From the NCBI RefSeq assembly GCF_002810445.1, contig NZ_NEXS01000001.1:496001-560000 (forward strand): a DNA stretch of 64,000 nucleotides, written 5' to 3'. Shown here in pieces: positions 26,227 through 35,640 of the stretch (positions are counted from its first letter, which is position 1; each line of letters starts with the position of its first letter). Origin of the DNA: Advenella sp. S44. GTDB lineage: Bacteria > Pseudomonadota > Gammaproteobacteria > Burkholderiales > Burkholderiaceae_B. The notes beneath the pieces were generated by a model, which ran no database searches, had not been told where the DNA came from, and saw only the letters and a program-made list of their open reading frames with translations. The position numbers and the translations under genes were made by a program.

Positions 26227-26634
26227 CTATTGCTTTGTGGCCTCCTTGGGCAGCTTTGCGATGACCTTGATCTCGAAGTCAAATCCGTAGAGCCAGGTAA
26301 CGCCCACGGCAGTCAGTGTCGGATAAGGGGCCTGGCCCCAATATTCGGGTACGACTTTCCATATCGTTTCGAATGTCGACTGCGGATCGACCATGAATAC
26401 CGTCACGTCAATCACGTCTTCGAAACTGCTGCCTGCCGCCTTCAAAATACCATTCAGGTTATCAAATGCTCGCCTCACCTGTGCTTCCAGATCCGGTTCG
26501 GGCGAACCATCTTCCCGGCTACCGACCTGTCCGGAAACGAACAAAAATCCATTGGCCCGAATCGCTGGTGAATAGTGATTCTTGTCATACAGTGCCTGGC
26601 GCCCAGGCGGAAAAACGACATCGCGTTTTGTCAT
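26227..26634 (-). CDS. RidA-family (YjgF) protein
   Basis: 135 residues from the ATG at 26634, chosen because GGAGAG lies five bases upstream. The family motifs are clear: YSPAIRANGFLFVSGQVG, QVRRAFDNLNGILKAAG, DVTVFMVD and a final PTLTAVGVTWL. The last segment lacks the catalytic Arg context RxxxEV of true RidA enamine deaminases, so it may belong to a related subgroup with another activity. It is divergent from a LysR gene across a 139-bp region with a palindrome and is the regulator's likely target. Confidence 0.87.
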   Translation of the reverse strand: MTKRDVVFPPGRQALYDKNHYSPAIRANGFLFVSGQVGSREDGSPEPDLEAQVRRAFDNLNGILKAAGSSFEDVIDVTVFMVDPQSTFETIWKVVPEYWGQAPYPTLTAVGVTWLYGFDFEIKVIAKLPKEATKQ

Positions 26635-26733
26635 AGCTTCTCTCCATGAATGAGTCTGGCTGACTCGATACCAACAATGAAGTGATTCTATGTTTTCCGG
26701 TTTGACGGATAAACCGGCAAATCTGTCCATCAC

Positions 26734-26752
26734 TGTTTGTAAAATACAAACA
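26734..26752. promoter_or_regulatory. Palindrome between RidA and LysR genes, likely LysR operator
   Basis: Perfect 8-bp arms TGTTTGTA and TACAAACA around AAA. The centre TTGTAAAATACAA fits T-N11-A. The site lies in the shared control region, 22 bp before the LysR start and about 100 bp before the RidA start, as expected for autoregulation plus target control. Confidence 0.55.
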
Positions 26753-26773
26753 ATCCTATACCTGGGAGCAGAC

Positions 26774-27697
26774 ATGGACCGATTCGATGCGATGTGGGCA
26801 TTTGCCCGGGTGGTGGAAACCGGCAGTTTTACCAAGGCGGCAGAGACGCTGCACATGAGCCGAACCACCGTCACACAATTGGTACAGCAGTTGGAGGCGC
26901 GTCTGCGAGTCCGCCTGCTTAACCGGACCACACGCAAGGTCAACGTAACCGCTGATGGTGCTGCCTACTACGAGCGTGTGATCAGATTGCTGGCCGACAT
27001 GGACGATGCTGAAACCAGCCTGTCCAGCGCTGCAGCACTGCCTCGGGGCAGGTTGCGAGTCGATGTTCCCAGTCCGTTTGCGCGCATGGTGCTGGTGCCG
27101 GCGCTGCCGGCATTCCATGCCCGGTATCCTGATATCCAGCTCGATATGGGTGTGAGTGACCGCGTGGTGGATTTGATAGATGACAATGTCGATTGTGTTG
27201 TGCGTGGGGGCGAACTCACCGATCTGTCGCTGATGGCCCGGCATATTGGCGACTTGCAACTTGGTATTTATGCCTCGCCGGATTATCTGTCGCGAGCTGG
27301 CGTACCGCAGCATCCTCAGGAACTGAATAGCCCGGGCCATCATGTCGTGGCGTTCCTGTGGGCCCGCAGTGGAAAGGCGTTGTCGCCCACCATGCGCTAT
27401 CGCGATGAACGCGTCACCATACAGGGCAGATACATTCTTTCCGTTGATGATGGCAATGCCTACCTGGCGGCTGGTCTGGCTGGCCTGGGGGCACTTTGGC
27501 TGCCTGATTATATGTCCCGGGAACATGTGGCAACGGGTCAATTGACTCCCTTGTTCCAGGATTGGGCGCTGGATCCGATGCCCATGTATGTTGCCTATCC
27601 GCCTAATCGACATGTCAGTGCGAAGCTGCGCGTGTTTATTGACTGGGTTGCCCAGCTCACGGCAGAGCATGCGCCCATCGCGCAGCGCAAGAGGTAA
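26774..27697 (+). CDS. LysR-family transcriptional regulator (DNA-binding, AaeR/DmlR-like)
   Basis: 307 residues from ATG 26774 (GGGAG upstream). The start MDRFDAMWAFARVVETGSFT and the phrase LEARLRVRLLNRTTRKVNVT are typical of the large DmlR/AaeR branch of LysR proteins; the effector domain covers about 90-295. It is divergent from the RidA gene, with a palindromic site between them, so it probably regulates that gene and itself. The effector is unknown. Confidence 0.9.
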   Translation: MDRFDAMWAFARVVETGSFTKAAETLHMSRTTVTQLVQQLEARLRVRLLNRTTRKVNVTADGAAYYERVIRLLADMDDAETSLSSAAALPRGRLRVDVPSPFARMVLVPALPAFHARYPDIQLDMGVSDRVVDLIDDNVDCVVRGGELTDLSLMARHIGDLQLGIYASPDYLSRAGVPQHPQELNSPGHHVVAFLWARSGKALSPTMRYRDERVTIQGRYILSVDDGNAYLAAGLAGLGALWLPDYMSREHVATGQLTPLFQDWALDPMPMYVAYPPNRHVSAKLRVFIDWVAQLTAEHAPIAQRKR

Positions 27698-27773
27698 TCA
27701 AGTCCCGGATCCTTCTGCAAAGCGACAAGCGTGGGGCGTCTTGCCTTGGCGAGGTATGAGCGGGAAAAATTGC

Positions 27774-27810
27774 TTGAATAACTTTGATATTTCCAATAAT
27801 ATTGAAATAT
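27774..27810 (+). promoter_or_regulatory. arsR promoter and ArsR operator overlapping the start codon
   Basis: TTGAAT (27774-27779), 17-bp spacer, TAATAT (27797-27802) form a good sigma70 promoter. The expected transcription start, about seven bases downstream, coincides with the A of the arsR ATG at 27809. An inverted repeat ATATTTC (27787-27793) / GAAATAT (27804-27810) covers the -10 and the start codon, a fitting place for ArsR self-repression. There is no ribosome binding site. Confidence 0.6.
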
Positions 27811-28144
27811 GGAAACGAAAAACGCTATCGTCGCCCTTGCGGCCCTCGCCCAGGAATCTCGCCTCACGGTATTTCGACTGCTTATTCAAGCCGGTCCTGC
27901 CGGTATGGCAGCCGGGAAAATCAGCGAAGCCGTGGGCATTCCGCCTTCGTCCTTGTCTTTTCATCTGAAGGAACTCTCGCATGCTGGCATGATTGCGTCG
28001 CGGCAGGCGGGCAGATCGGTTATCTATACGGCAGAGTATGCAAGGGCAGCCAGTCTGGTTACCTTTCTGACAGAGAACTGCTGCAGTGGGCAAGACTGCG
28101 ATCTTTCGTGTGCGCAAACTGAAAAAACGACGGTGACAAAATGA
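27809..28144 (+). CDS. arsR: ArsR-family arsenite-responsive repressor
   Basis: 111 residues. Winged HTH with [20 protein letters not shown], then [20 protein letters not shown] as the recognition helix. The cysteines lie at the C-terminus ([13 protein letters not shown]), not in the ELCVCDL motif of the E. coli plasmid protein; C-terminal cysteine pairs bind As(III) in other ArsR lineages. The start at ATG 27809 matches the N-terminus of relatives, although nothing resembling a ribosome binding site precedes it. It overlaps arsH by the four bases ATGA, so the two are co-translated. Binding of arsenite would release the operator and allow arsH expression. Confidence 0.88.
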   Translation: METKNAIVALAALAQESRLTVFRLLIQAGPAGMAAGKISEAVGIPPSSLSFHLKELSHAGMIASRQAGRSVIYTAEYARAASLVTFLTENCCSGQDCDLSCAQTEKTTVTK

Positions 28145-28908
28145 GAATCCGCAAGCTTATTGACGCTGAATACCTGCCTGCACTGGATCCGACCTTCGCA
28201 CAGAACAGACCGGCTTGGGGTCTGGCACCAGACGCCCCGCCCTTGCGCATTTTGCTGTTGTACGGTTCATTGCGTCCACGCTCTTTTTCCCGCCTTGCCG
28301 TCGAAGAAGCGGCGCGCATATTGCAGTTTTTTGGCGCTGAAACCCGGATTTTTGACCCCTCGGATTTACCGTTGCCGGACCAGGTGAAAAATGATGATCA
28401 TCCCGCTGTCAAAGCGTTGCGGGAACTGTCAGCATGGTCAGACGGCCAGGTCTGGTGCAGCCCGGAAAGACATGGTCAGATCACCGGAATTATGAAGGCA
28501 CAAATAGACCACTTGCCACTGGAAATGGCCGGCATCAGGCCTACTCAGGGGCGTACATTGGCTGTCATGCAGGTATCGGGCGGCTCCCAGAGCTTCAATG
28601 CGGTAAATACCCTGCGTTTGCTTGGTCGATGGATGCGCATGTTCACCATTCCCAATCAGTCCAGCGTGGCCAAAGCCTATCAGGAATTTGACGAGGCGGG
28701 ACGTATGAAACCCTCGCCCTATTACGACCGTATTGTTGACGTCATGGAAGAGCTGGTGCGCTTTACCGCGTTGCTGCGCCCGCATCAGGATGCACTGACC
28801 GACCGATACTCTGAACGAAAAGCCAGTGGCCGGATTATCGACCCCAATAAAGATCTTTCATCCATTGCCATGACTCCTCAAAACCGGATTGAACGCGAAA
28901 CGTCTTAG
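28141..28908 (+). CDS. arsH: ArsH, NADPH-dependent FMN oxidoreductase for organoarsenicals
   Basis: 255 residues, a typical ArsH length. The flavodoxin-like FMN site is [14 protein letters not shown] at about 39-52, then [18 protein letters not shown] and [20 protein letters not shown], which are diagnostic. ArsH oxidises trivalent methylarsenite and aromatic arsenicals to less toxic pentavalent forms and also reduces quinones and azo dyes. It is coupled to arsR. No arsenite efflux pump (arsB or acr3) or reductase (arsC) follows, so this is a two-gene unit aimed at organoarsenicals, or the rest of the ars genes are elsewhere. Confidence 0.92.
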   Translation: MRIRKLIDAEYLPALDPTFAQNRPAWGLAPDAPPLRILLLYGSLRPRSFSRLAVEEAARILQFFGAETRIFDPSDLPLPDQVKNDDHPAVKALRELSAWSDGQVWCSPERHGQITGIMKAQIDHLPLEMAGIRPTQGRTLAVMQVSGGSQSFNAVNTLRLLGRWMRMFTIPNQSSVAKAYQEFDEAGRMKPSPYYDRIVDVMEELVRFTALLRPHQDALTDRYSERKASGRIIDPNKDLSSIAMTPQNRIERETS

Positions 28909-29583
28909 CCGAGAGAGCCTATATCGTGTCTATGCTGTGTCAGGCAATTTTATCCCCGGCTATAGTGCTAAATTTCCAACCAGCGCGTTGGCCATGTCGG
29001 GGGACGCGCTGGCCGGTCTTAATCGGATAGTCGGGCCCTTAATCAGATAGCCTTGCTAATGCCGCGCGAACTGCAGCAAGGACGCATTTGCACGGCAATA
29101 AACCAGGATCGTCCTGGACAAACCGCATTGACCATAATTGAAATAATCGCGAATTTAGTGCAGTACGCAACAGCGTTTGCACTGTTGGTGCAAAATATCC
29201 GCTGACAGCCCCGCGCAGCATAACGTACCTCACGTTGATCTTCGGTGTTGCCTCCACTATTTTTTGGCCCATCGCAATGGCGTTGCATACGCAGCTATCG
29301 CAACTTTCACAAGCCAAAATTCAGCCATTTACAATGAGCAGGTTTACGGACTTGTCATTGTAACGGGCTGGGTATGTCGTAGATATATATTATCCAAACC
29401 GGCTCCCGCGTGCGCTGTGCACGTCGCGCCAACGTCGCGAGATAATATTGCAAATGAAATTTAACCTTTCTTGACTCTTTGATGGAAATTTAGTTACTAT
29501 TTTCATCAGATCTTTATGCAAAACGAATTTCGCTCTATTTTCCAGGGTCAAATTAGCCCACTCTAAGTATACGAGGAGCTGTG
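28909..29583. other. Intergenic region between arsH and narG
   Basis: About 675 bases without a supportable gene. A perfect 9-bp stem CCAGCGCGT/ACGCGCTGG lies at 28980-28988 and 29004-29012, a possible transcription end for arsRH, though no T-run follows. A 13-bp direct repeat (CTTAATCGGATAG at 29018 and CTTAATCAGATAG at 29038, 20-bp period) follows it. The last 200 bases are AT-rich and must hold the nar promoter. No full FNR box (TTGAT-N4-ATCAA) was found by eye. Confidence 0.6.
29471..29500 (+). promoter_or_regulatory. Candidate sigma70 promoter for narGHJI
   Basis: TTGACT (29471-29476), 18-bp spacer, TACTAT (29495-29500), about 84 bp before the narG start. Respiratory nitrate reductase operons are usually activated by FNR and NarL. 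A clear FNR site is not visible here, so this promoter is tentative. Confidence 0.35.
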
Positions 29584-32500
29584 GTGAGTCATGTTATTGA
29601 TCGTCTCAAATATTTCAGTCGCAAGAAAAATGAATTTTCAGATGGACACGGCAATCTCGTAAATGAAGATCGGTCCTGGGAACAGGCTTATCGCGATCGA
29701 TGGCAACACGATAAGATTGTCCGTTCCACGCACGGCGTCAATTGCACCGGTTCCTGTTCCTGGAAAATCTATGTAAAAGGTGGCATCGTCACTTGGGAAA
29801 CGCAACAGACTGATTACCCAAGAACGCGGGCAGACATGCCCAATCATGAGCCGCGCGGTTGTTCCCGCGGCGCCTCCTATTCCTGGTACCTATACAGCGC
29901 CAATCGCATTAAATACCCGATGCTTCGCGGCAGGCTCGCGCGGATGTGGCGCGAAGCGCGTAAAACAATGTCGCCGCTGCAGGCCTGGGAATATATTTGC
30001 ACCAATCCGCAATTGGCCGATGAGTACAAGAAAATACGCGGCAAGGGTGGTTTTGTGCGCACTACATGGAATGAGGCCAACGAGCTGATTGCCGCTGCGA
30101 ATGCATACACGATAAAGCGCTTTGGACCGGACCGGGTCGTCGGGTTTTCGCCTATTCCGGCCATGTCGATGGTATCGTTTGCCGCAGGCAGCCGGTATTT
30201 GTCGCTGCTGGGGGGCACTATACTCAGTTTTTATGATTGGTACTGCGATCTTCCTCCGTCCAGCCCACAGACGTGGGGCGAGCAGACCGATGTATCGGAG
30301 TCTGCCGACTGGTTCAACTCCAGTTTTATTGTTATGTGGGGATCCAATGTGCCCCAGACCCGAACGCCTGACGCCCATTTTATGGTTGAGGCGCGCTATC
30401 GGGGAGCCAAGATTGTTTCCATTTTTCCGGATTACGCCGAGGGCGCGAAGTTTGGCGATATCTGGCTGCACCCGAAACAAGGTACAGATGCCGCCCTGGC
30501 GCTGGCCATGGGTCACGTCATTCTCAAAGAGTTTCATCTTCAGGGAAAAAGCGAATATTTTCGTGAATACTGCCGTCAGTACTCGGACATGCCCTTTCTG
30601 GTGCGGCTGGTCAGGCAAGGGGATAGATATGTACCGGAACGCATGCTGCGAGCTTCGGATTTTGTCGATTCGCTGGATCAGAAGAATAATCCTGCCTGGA
30701 AAACCGTTGCTTACGACGAATTGACCGGAAAAATAGTCGTGCCGCGCGGATCAATCGGTTTTCGCTGGACGGGCGAGTACGCACAGGACCAGGGTAAGTG
30801 GAATCTGGAACCGTGCGACGACCACGGCAAGCCGCATCGCTTGCGTTTGTCCATCGTGGGCGAACACGATGAGATCGTTCCGGTCGCATTCCCTTATTTC
30901 GGCAGCCAGGTCAACGACTTTTTCCAGGGAACGGACCACGACGACGTGTTGTTGCGAAACATGGCGGTGTTGCGGATCAGCACTACGGAAGGAGACGTGC
31001 TGGTCACGACGGTCTACGATCTGCTTATGGCCAATTATGGGCTGGATCGGGGCCTGGGTGGAGGCAATACTGCAAGCACTTATGATGACGATGTGCCGTA
31101 CACGCCGGCCTGGCAGGAACGGATCACAGGTGTGAAACGTCAGGATGTGATAACGGTTGCCAGGCAGTTTGCAGAGAACGCAGATAAAACCCAGGGCAAA
31201 TCCATGGTGATCCTGGGCGCGGGCCTGAATCACTGGTATCACATGGATATGGCCTATCGGGGCATTATTAATCTGGTGGTCATGTGCGGCTGCGTTGGCA
31301 AATCAGGCGGCGGCTGGTGCCACTATGTCGGACAGGAAAAACTTCGCCCGCAGACGGGCTGGAGTACGCTGGCATTTGGCCTGGATTGGTGTCGGCCGCC
31401 ACGCCACATGAACGGCACGTCTTTCTTTTATGCGCATACCGACCAGTGGCGGTACGAGAAGCTCAAGGTGTCGGAGCTGTTGTCGCCCTTGGCAGACCCG
31501 CAAGCTTATCAGGGCAGTTTGATAGACTTCAATGTCCGGGCCGAACGCATGGGCTGGCTGCCCTCTGCGCCTCAATTGCAGACAAACCCCTTGCAGGTGG
31601 TGCGCCAAGCCCAGGAGGCAGGGCAGGATCCGGTGCAGTACGCGGTGCAGGAGCTCAAAAGCGGCAAGCTCAAGCTGTCATGTGAAGATCCTGATCATCC
31701 TGATAATTTCCCGCGCAATATGTTTATCTGGCGCTCCAACCTGCTCGGCTCTTCCGGCAAGGGGCATGAATACTTTCTTAAACATTTGCTGGGTACCGAT
31801 CACGGCATTCAGGGTAAGGAGCTGGGCGAGGATGGCGATCAAAAGCCTGTCGAAGTCGCCTGGCATGACAGCGCCCCGCATGGGAAACTGGATCTGCTGG
31901 TTACCCTTGACTTTCGTATGTCAACGACCTGTGTCTATTCAGATGTTGTGCTGCCTACTGCAACCTGGTATGAAAAAAGTGATCTGAACACGTCTGACAT
32001 GCATCCGTTTATTCACCCGCTGTCGGCAGCGGTAGACCCGGTGTGGGAATCACGCAGCGACTGGGAAATTTATAAAGGCATCGCCAAAGCCTTTTCCGGT
32101 ATAGCGCAAACCGAGCTTGCTACCGTGAAGGATCTGGTCTTGACGCCGCTGCAGCATGACAGCCCGGCCGAATTGGGAGACCCTTTTGGTGTCACGGACT
32201 GGAAACATGATGAAGGACCAATGATCCCGGGAAAAACCATGCCGTCATTGACCGTCGTGGAACGCGACTATGCGTCGCTTTACAAGCAGTTCACCTCTCT
32301 GGGGCCTTTAACCGCAAAACTCGGGGTTGGCGGCAAAGGCATCTCATGGCAGGCCAATGATGAATGTGATTTGCTGGCGCAACTGAACTATCGTGTGACC
32401 GATGAGGGCGTCAGCTATGGTTTGCCAAAGCTGGACACCGATATTGACGCAGCCGAGACGATTCTGACGCTTGCTCCTGAAACCAATGGCGAAGTATCAG

Positions 32501-33336
32501 TCAAGGCATGGGAAGCCCTTTCCGCATTCACGGGGCGCGATCATTCGCATCTGGCCAAACCTCGCGAACACGAGAAAATTCGTTATCGCGATCTGCAGGC
32601 ACAGCCGCGCAAGATCATTTCCTCGCCGACCTGGTCCGGGCTGGAGTCTGATCATGTCAGCTACAGTGCCGGCTATACCAATGTGCATGAGCTGATTCCG
32701 TGGCGCACCTTGACCGGGCGCCAGCAGCTGTATCAGGATCATACCTGGATGCGGGCCTTTGGCGAAGCCTTATGTGTGTACCGCCCGCCGGTGGACACCA
32801 AATCGATTACGCCAATGCTGCAGTCGCGCGGCAATGGCAATCCGCATCTGCTCCTGAATTTCATTACACCGCACCAGAAATGGGGCATCCATTCTACCTA
32901 TACCGATAATCTGATCATGCTGACCCTGTCCCGTGGCGGGCCTATCGTATGGCTATCAGAAGTTGATGCAGCAAAAGGCGGTATTGTCGATAACGACTGG
33001 ATTGAAGCCTTCAATGTAAATGGGGCACTGGTGGCACGCGCCGTTGTCAGCCAGCGGGTGCCCCAGGGTATGACAATGATGTATCACGCGCAGGAGAAAA
33101 TCATCAATATGCCGGGCTCAGAAATCACAGGAGCCCGCGGAGGCATTCACAACTCCGTGACCAGAACCGTGATTAAGCCCACGCATATGATTGGCGGCTA
33201 TGCCCAGTTGTCTTATGGCTTGAATTATTACGGGACGGTGGGCTCCAATCGTGACGAATTTGTGATCGTACGGAAAATGTCGAAAACTGACTGGCTCGAA
33301 TCGCCGCTACGGGATTCGCAAGCATCGAAAACCTAG
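29584..33336 (+). CDS. narG: Respiratory nitrate reductase alpha subunit NarG
   Basis: 1250 residues from GTG 29584, chosen over GTG 29581 because GAGGAG then has the right spacing and the protein starts SHVIDRLKYF like other NarG. HGVNCTGSCSW supplies the His and first Cys ligands of the FS0 [4Fe-4S] cluster, and GCSRGASYSWYLYSANR follows. The Mo-ligating Asp is in FYDWYCDLPP. It reduces nitrate to nitrite on the cytoplasmic face with a bis-MGD cofactor, taking electrons from NarH. It is the first gene of narGHJI-ppiC-narK. No molybdopterin genes or narXL regulators are in the window. Confidence 0.97.
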   Translation: MSHVIDRLKYFSRKKNEFSDGHGNLVNEDRSWEQAYRDRWQHDKIVRSTHGVNCTGSCSWKIYVKGGIVTWETQQTDYPRTRADMPNHEPRGCSRGASYSWYLYSANRIKYPMLRGRLARMWREARKTMSPLQAWEYICTNPQLADEYKKIRGKGGFVRTTWNEANELIAAANAYTIKRFGPDRVVGFSPIPAMSMVSFAAGSRYLSLLGGTILSFYDWYCDLPPSSPQTWGEQTDVSESADWFNSSFIVMWGSNVPQTRTPDAHFMVEARYRGAKIVSIFPDYAEGAKFGDIWLHPKQGTDAALALAMGHVILKEFHLQGKSEYFREYCRQYSDMPFLVRLVRQGDRYVPERMLRASDFVDSLDQKNNPAWKTVAYDELTGKIVVPRGSIGFRWTGEYAQDQGKWNLEPCDDHGKPHRLRLSIVGEHDEIVPVAFPYFGSQVNDFFQGTDHDDVLLRNMAVLRISTTEGDVLVTTVYDLLMANYGLDRGLGGGNTASTYDDDVPYTPAWQERITGVKRQDVITVARQFAENADKTQGKSMVILGAGLNHWYHMDMAYRGIINLVVMCGCVGKSGGGWCHYVGQEKLRPQTGWSTLAFGLDWCRPPRHMNGTSFFYAHTDQWRYEKLKVSELLSPLADPQAYQGSLIDFNVRAERMGWLPSAPQLQTNPLQVVRQAQEAGQDPVQYAVQELKSGKLKLSCEDPDHPDNFPRNMFIWRSNLLGSSGKGHEYFLKHLLGTDHGIQGKELGEDGDQKPVEVAWHDSAPHGKLDLLVTLDFRMSTTCVYSDVVLPTATWYEKSDLNTSDMHPFIHPLSAAVDPVWESRSDWEIYKGIAKAFSGIAQTELATVKDLVLTPLQHDSPAELGDPFGVTDWKHDEGPMIPGKTMPSLTVVERDYASLYKQFTSLGPLTAKLGVGGKGISWQANDECDLLAQLNYRVTDEGVSYGLPKLDTDIDAAETILTLAPETNGEVSVKAWEALSAFTGRDHSHLAKPREHEKIRYRDLQAQPRKIISSPTWSGLESDHVSYSAGYTNVHELIPWRTLTGRQQLYQDHTWMRAFGEALCVYRPPVDTKSITPMLQSRGNGNPHLLLNFITPHQKWGIHSTYTDNLIMLTLSRGGPIVWLSEVDAAKGGIVDNDWIEAFNVNGALVARAVVSQRVPQGMTMMYHAQEKIINMPGSEITGARGGIHNSVTRTVIKPTHMIGGYAQLSYGLNYYGTVGSNRDEFVIVRKMSKTDWLESPLRDSQASKT

Positions 33337-33351
33337 CGATGGGAGAGGACA

Positions 33352-34917
33352 ATGAAAGTACGGGCACAGATTGCAATGGTACTGAATCTGGACAAATGTA
33401 TAGGTTGTCATACCTGTTCGGTCACCTGTAAAAATGTCTGGACCGCGCGCGATGGCATGGAGTATGCGTGGTTCAATAATGTCGAGACCAAACCTGGCAT
33501 TGGCTATCCTAAAGACTGGGAGAACCAGAAGCACTGGAACGGCGGCTGGAAGCGCAATGCAAACGGCCGGATTGAACCCCGGCAGGGCGGGAAGCTCAAA
33601 TTGCTGGCCAATATTTTCGCCAATCCGAATCTGCCGGACATTGACGACTATTATGAGCCGTTCACGTTCGACTATGATCATCTGCAATCTGCACCGGAGT
33701 CCAGGGCGGCGCCGACGGCCCGCCCCCGCTCGGTTATTACCGGCAAGATCATGGAAAAAATAGAGTGGGGGCCGAACTGGGAAGAGATTCTCGGCGGCGA
33801 ATTTTCCAAACGGTCCGCAGATTACAATTTCGAAGATATCCAGAAAGATATCTATGGGCAGTTTGAGAACACCTTCATGATGTATCTGCCCAGATTGTGC
33901 GAGCATTGCCTGAATCCCAGCTGTGTTGCCAGTTGCCCATCGGGGTCCATCTATAAACGGGAAGAAGATGGTATTGTCCTGATCGACCAGGATAAATGCC
34001 GTGGTTGGCGTATGTGCGTATCGGGCTGTCCATACAAGAAAATCTACTATAACTGGAAAAGCGGCAAGGCAGAAAAATGCATATTCTGTTATCCCCGCAT
34101 AGAGGCCGGCCAGCCCACTGTCTGCTCGGAAACCTGTGTTGGTCGTATCCGCTATCTGGGTGTGTTGCTTTACGATGCTGACCGGATTGAGCATGCGGCC
34201 TCTGTGCAGGACGAGGCCGCGCTATACGAGGCGCAACTGGAGGTATTCCTGGACCCTGACGATCCTGCCGTGATAGCCCAGGCTCTGGCAGACGGTGTGC
34301 CTCAGGGCTGGCTGGATGCCGCGCAGCAATCTCCGACATACAAAATGGCTGTGGAGTGGCGGATTGCCTTTCCATTGCATCCGGAATACCGGACGTTGCC
34401 CATGGTCTGGTATGTCCCGCCGTTGTCCCCCATTCAGTCGGCGGCCAATAGCGGCGATATAGGTACATTCGGTGCTCTGCCGGATATCAAGTCATTGCGA
34501 ATACCGCTGCGTTATCTGGCTAATCTGTTGACTGCAGGAGACGAGGCGCCGGTCGCGCTGGCGCTGGAGCGCTTGCTGGCCATGCGGGCTTATATGCGTG
34601 CCAGAACCGTCGATGGTGTGGAACGGCTAGACATTTTGCAGCAAGTGGGGCTGACCCTTGCACAGGTGGAGCAAATGTATCGATACCTGGCCATTGCCAA
34701 TTATGAAGACAGGTTCGTTATTCCCACTTCCCATCGTGAATATGCAGAAGATGCGTTCGATATGAAAGGCGGATGTGGCTTTTCTTTTGGTGACGGCTGT
34801 TCGGGGGGGACATCCAAAGGCAGCCTGTTTGGCAAAAAACCCAAGGGCGATGCACGGCAAGTTGTGTTCATGGATCTGCAACGCAATAAGGCAGTTCCTT
34901 CAGGAGAACCCACATGA
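33352..34917 (+). CDS. narH: Respiratory nitrate reductase beta subunit NarH
   Basis: 521 residues. Four ferredoxin-type cysteine groups are visible: CIGCHTCSVTCKNVW near the start, CEHCLNPSCVASCP, CRGWRMCVSGCP and CIFCYPRIEAGQPTVC. The Trp in CRGWRMC, where a Cys would be, is the known signature of the [3Fe-4S] cluster; the others carry [4Fe-4S]. It passes electrons from the NarI hemes to NarG. A GGGAGAGGA ribosome binding site precedes it, and it overlaps narJ by the four bases ATGA. Confidence 0.97.
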   Translation: MKVRAQIAMVLNLDKCIGCHTCSVTCKNVWTARDGMEYAWFNNVETKPGIGYPKDWENQKHWNGGWKRNANGRIEPRQGGKLKLLANIFANPNLPDIDDYYEPFTFDYDHLQSAPESRAAPTARPRSVITGKIMEKIEWGPNWEEILGGEFSKRSADYNFEDIQKDIYGQFENTFMMYLPRLCEHCLNPSCVASCPSGSIYKREEDGIVLIDQDKCRGWRMCVSGCPYKKIYYNWKSGKAEKCIFCYPRIEAGQPTVCSETCVGRIRYLGVLLYDADRIEHAASVQDEAALYEAQLEVFLDPDDPAVIAQALADGVPQGWLDAAQQSPTYKMAVEWRIAFPLHPEYRTLPMVWYVPPLSPIQSAANSGDIGTFGALPDIKSLRIPLRYLANLLTAGDEAPVALALERLLAMRAYMRARTVDGVERLDILQQVGLTLAQVEQMYRYLAIANYEDRFVIPTSHREYAEDAFDMKGGCGFSFGDGCSGGTSKGSLFGKKPKGDARQVVFMDLQRNKAVPSGEPT

Positions 34918-35630
34918 ATCCGGCCTCATCTGCGCAATCACAAACGCAAGAACCTTCACAACAGCGCACCTATGCCGTATTGTCTGCCTTGCTGGGCTAC
35001 CCGGACGAAGAGCTGGTTGATGCGGTGCCCCTGTTGCGATCATTATTGAACCAGGAGCAAGCCGGCCATTTGGCGCCGATGCTCGATCTGTTTGACAACA
35101 GCCCCGATCTGATTCAATTACAAGAGCAATACGTGGAGACGTTTGACCGCAAACCGAGCCACTCTTTGCATCTGTTCGAGCATATCCATGGCGAATCGAG
35201 GGATCGGGGGCAGGCCATGGTTGATTTGCGTAATGAATATATTGAATACGGCCTGCTGCCGAAGACCACCGAGCTACCCGACTATATCCCCCTGTTTCTT
35301 GAGTTTCTGTCGCAAATTCCGGAAGAAAAGGCCGCCGATCTGCTGGGCGACGCCATTCATATTCTATCTCGCCTTGAAGAAAAGCTCGCCAAGGTACAAA
35401 GCCCGTATGTTGTCGTATTCCAGATGTTGCGCAGTATGACTACGGTGGTGCCCGAGCCGCTGCCTGAGCCGCCGCAAGGCGATATGGAAGAAACCATGGT
35501 GACCTTCGGGCCGGCTGCCGATGGCACCGAGCCAATGCTTTATCGCAAGCCAATAGTTGATCAGCCGGTTACTTTTTATGAAACCGATCCCAGGAAAGAG
35601 ACTATCTCAAATATAGCGGCAGAAAAATAG
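34914..35630 (+). CDS. narJ: Nitrate reductase maturation chaperone NarJ
   Basis: 238 residues, all-helical TorD-family chaperone. YAVLSALLGYPDEELVDAVP near the start and FDRKPSHSLHLFEHIHGESR in the middle are typical NarJ segments. NarJ holds apo-NarGH in the cytoplasm while the molybdenum cofactor and FS0 cluster are inserted and before docking on NarI; it is not part of the finished enzyme. Its start overlaps the narH stop, the usual coupling. Confidence 0.95.
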   Translation: MNPASSAQSQTQEPSQQRTYAVLSALLGYPDEELVDAVPLLRSLLNQEQAGHLAPMLDLFDNSPDLIQLQEQYVETFDRKPSHSLHLFEHIHGESRDRGQAMVDLRNEYIEYGLLPKTTELPDYIPLFLEFLSQIPEEKAADLLGDAIHILSRLEEKLAKVQSPYVVVFQMLRSMTTVVPEPLPEPPQGDMEETMVTFGPAADGTEPMLYRKPIVDQPVTFYETDPRKETISNIAAEK

Positions 35631-35640
35631 GGAGCGCTCA

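Noticed and set aside
29039-29317. Short minus-strand frame upstream of narG
   Set aside because: Cys-rich random-looking product with no ribosome binding site or domain; treated as non-coding.
28909-29583. FNR box or NarL heptamers upstream of narG
   Set aside because: TTGACTCTTTGATG only half resembles an FNR site and no full TTGAT-N4-ATCAA or TACYYMT pair could be found by eye.
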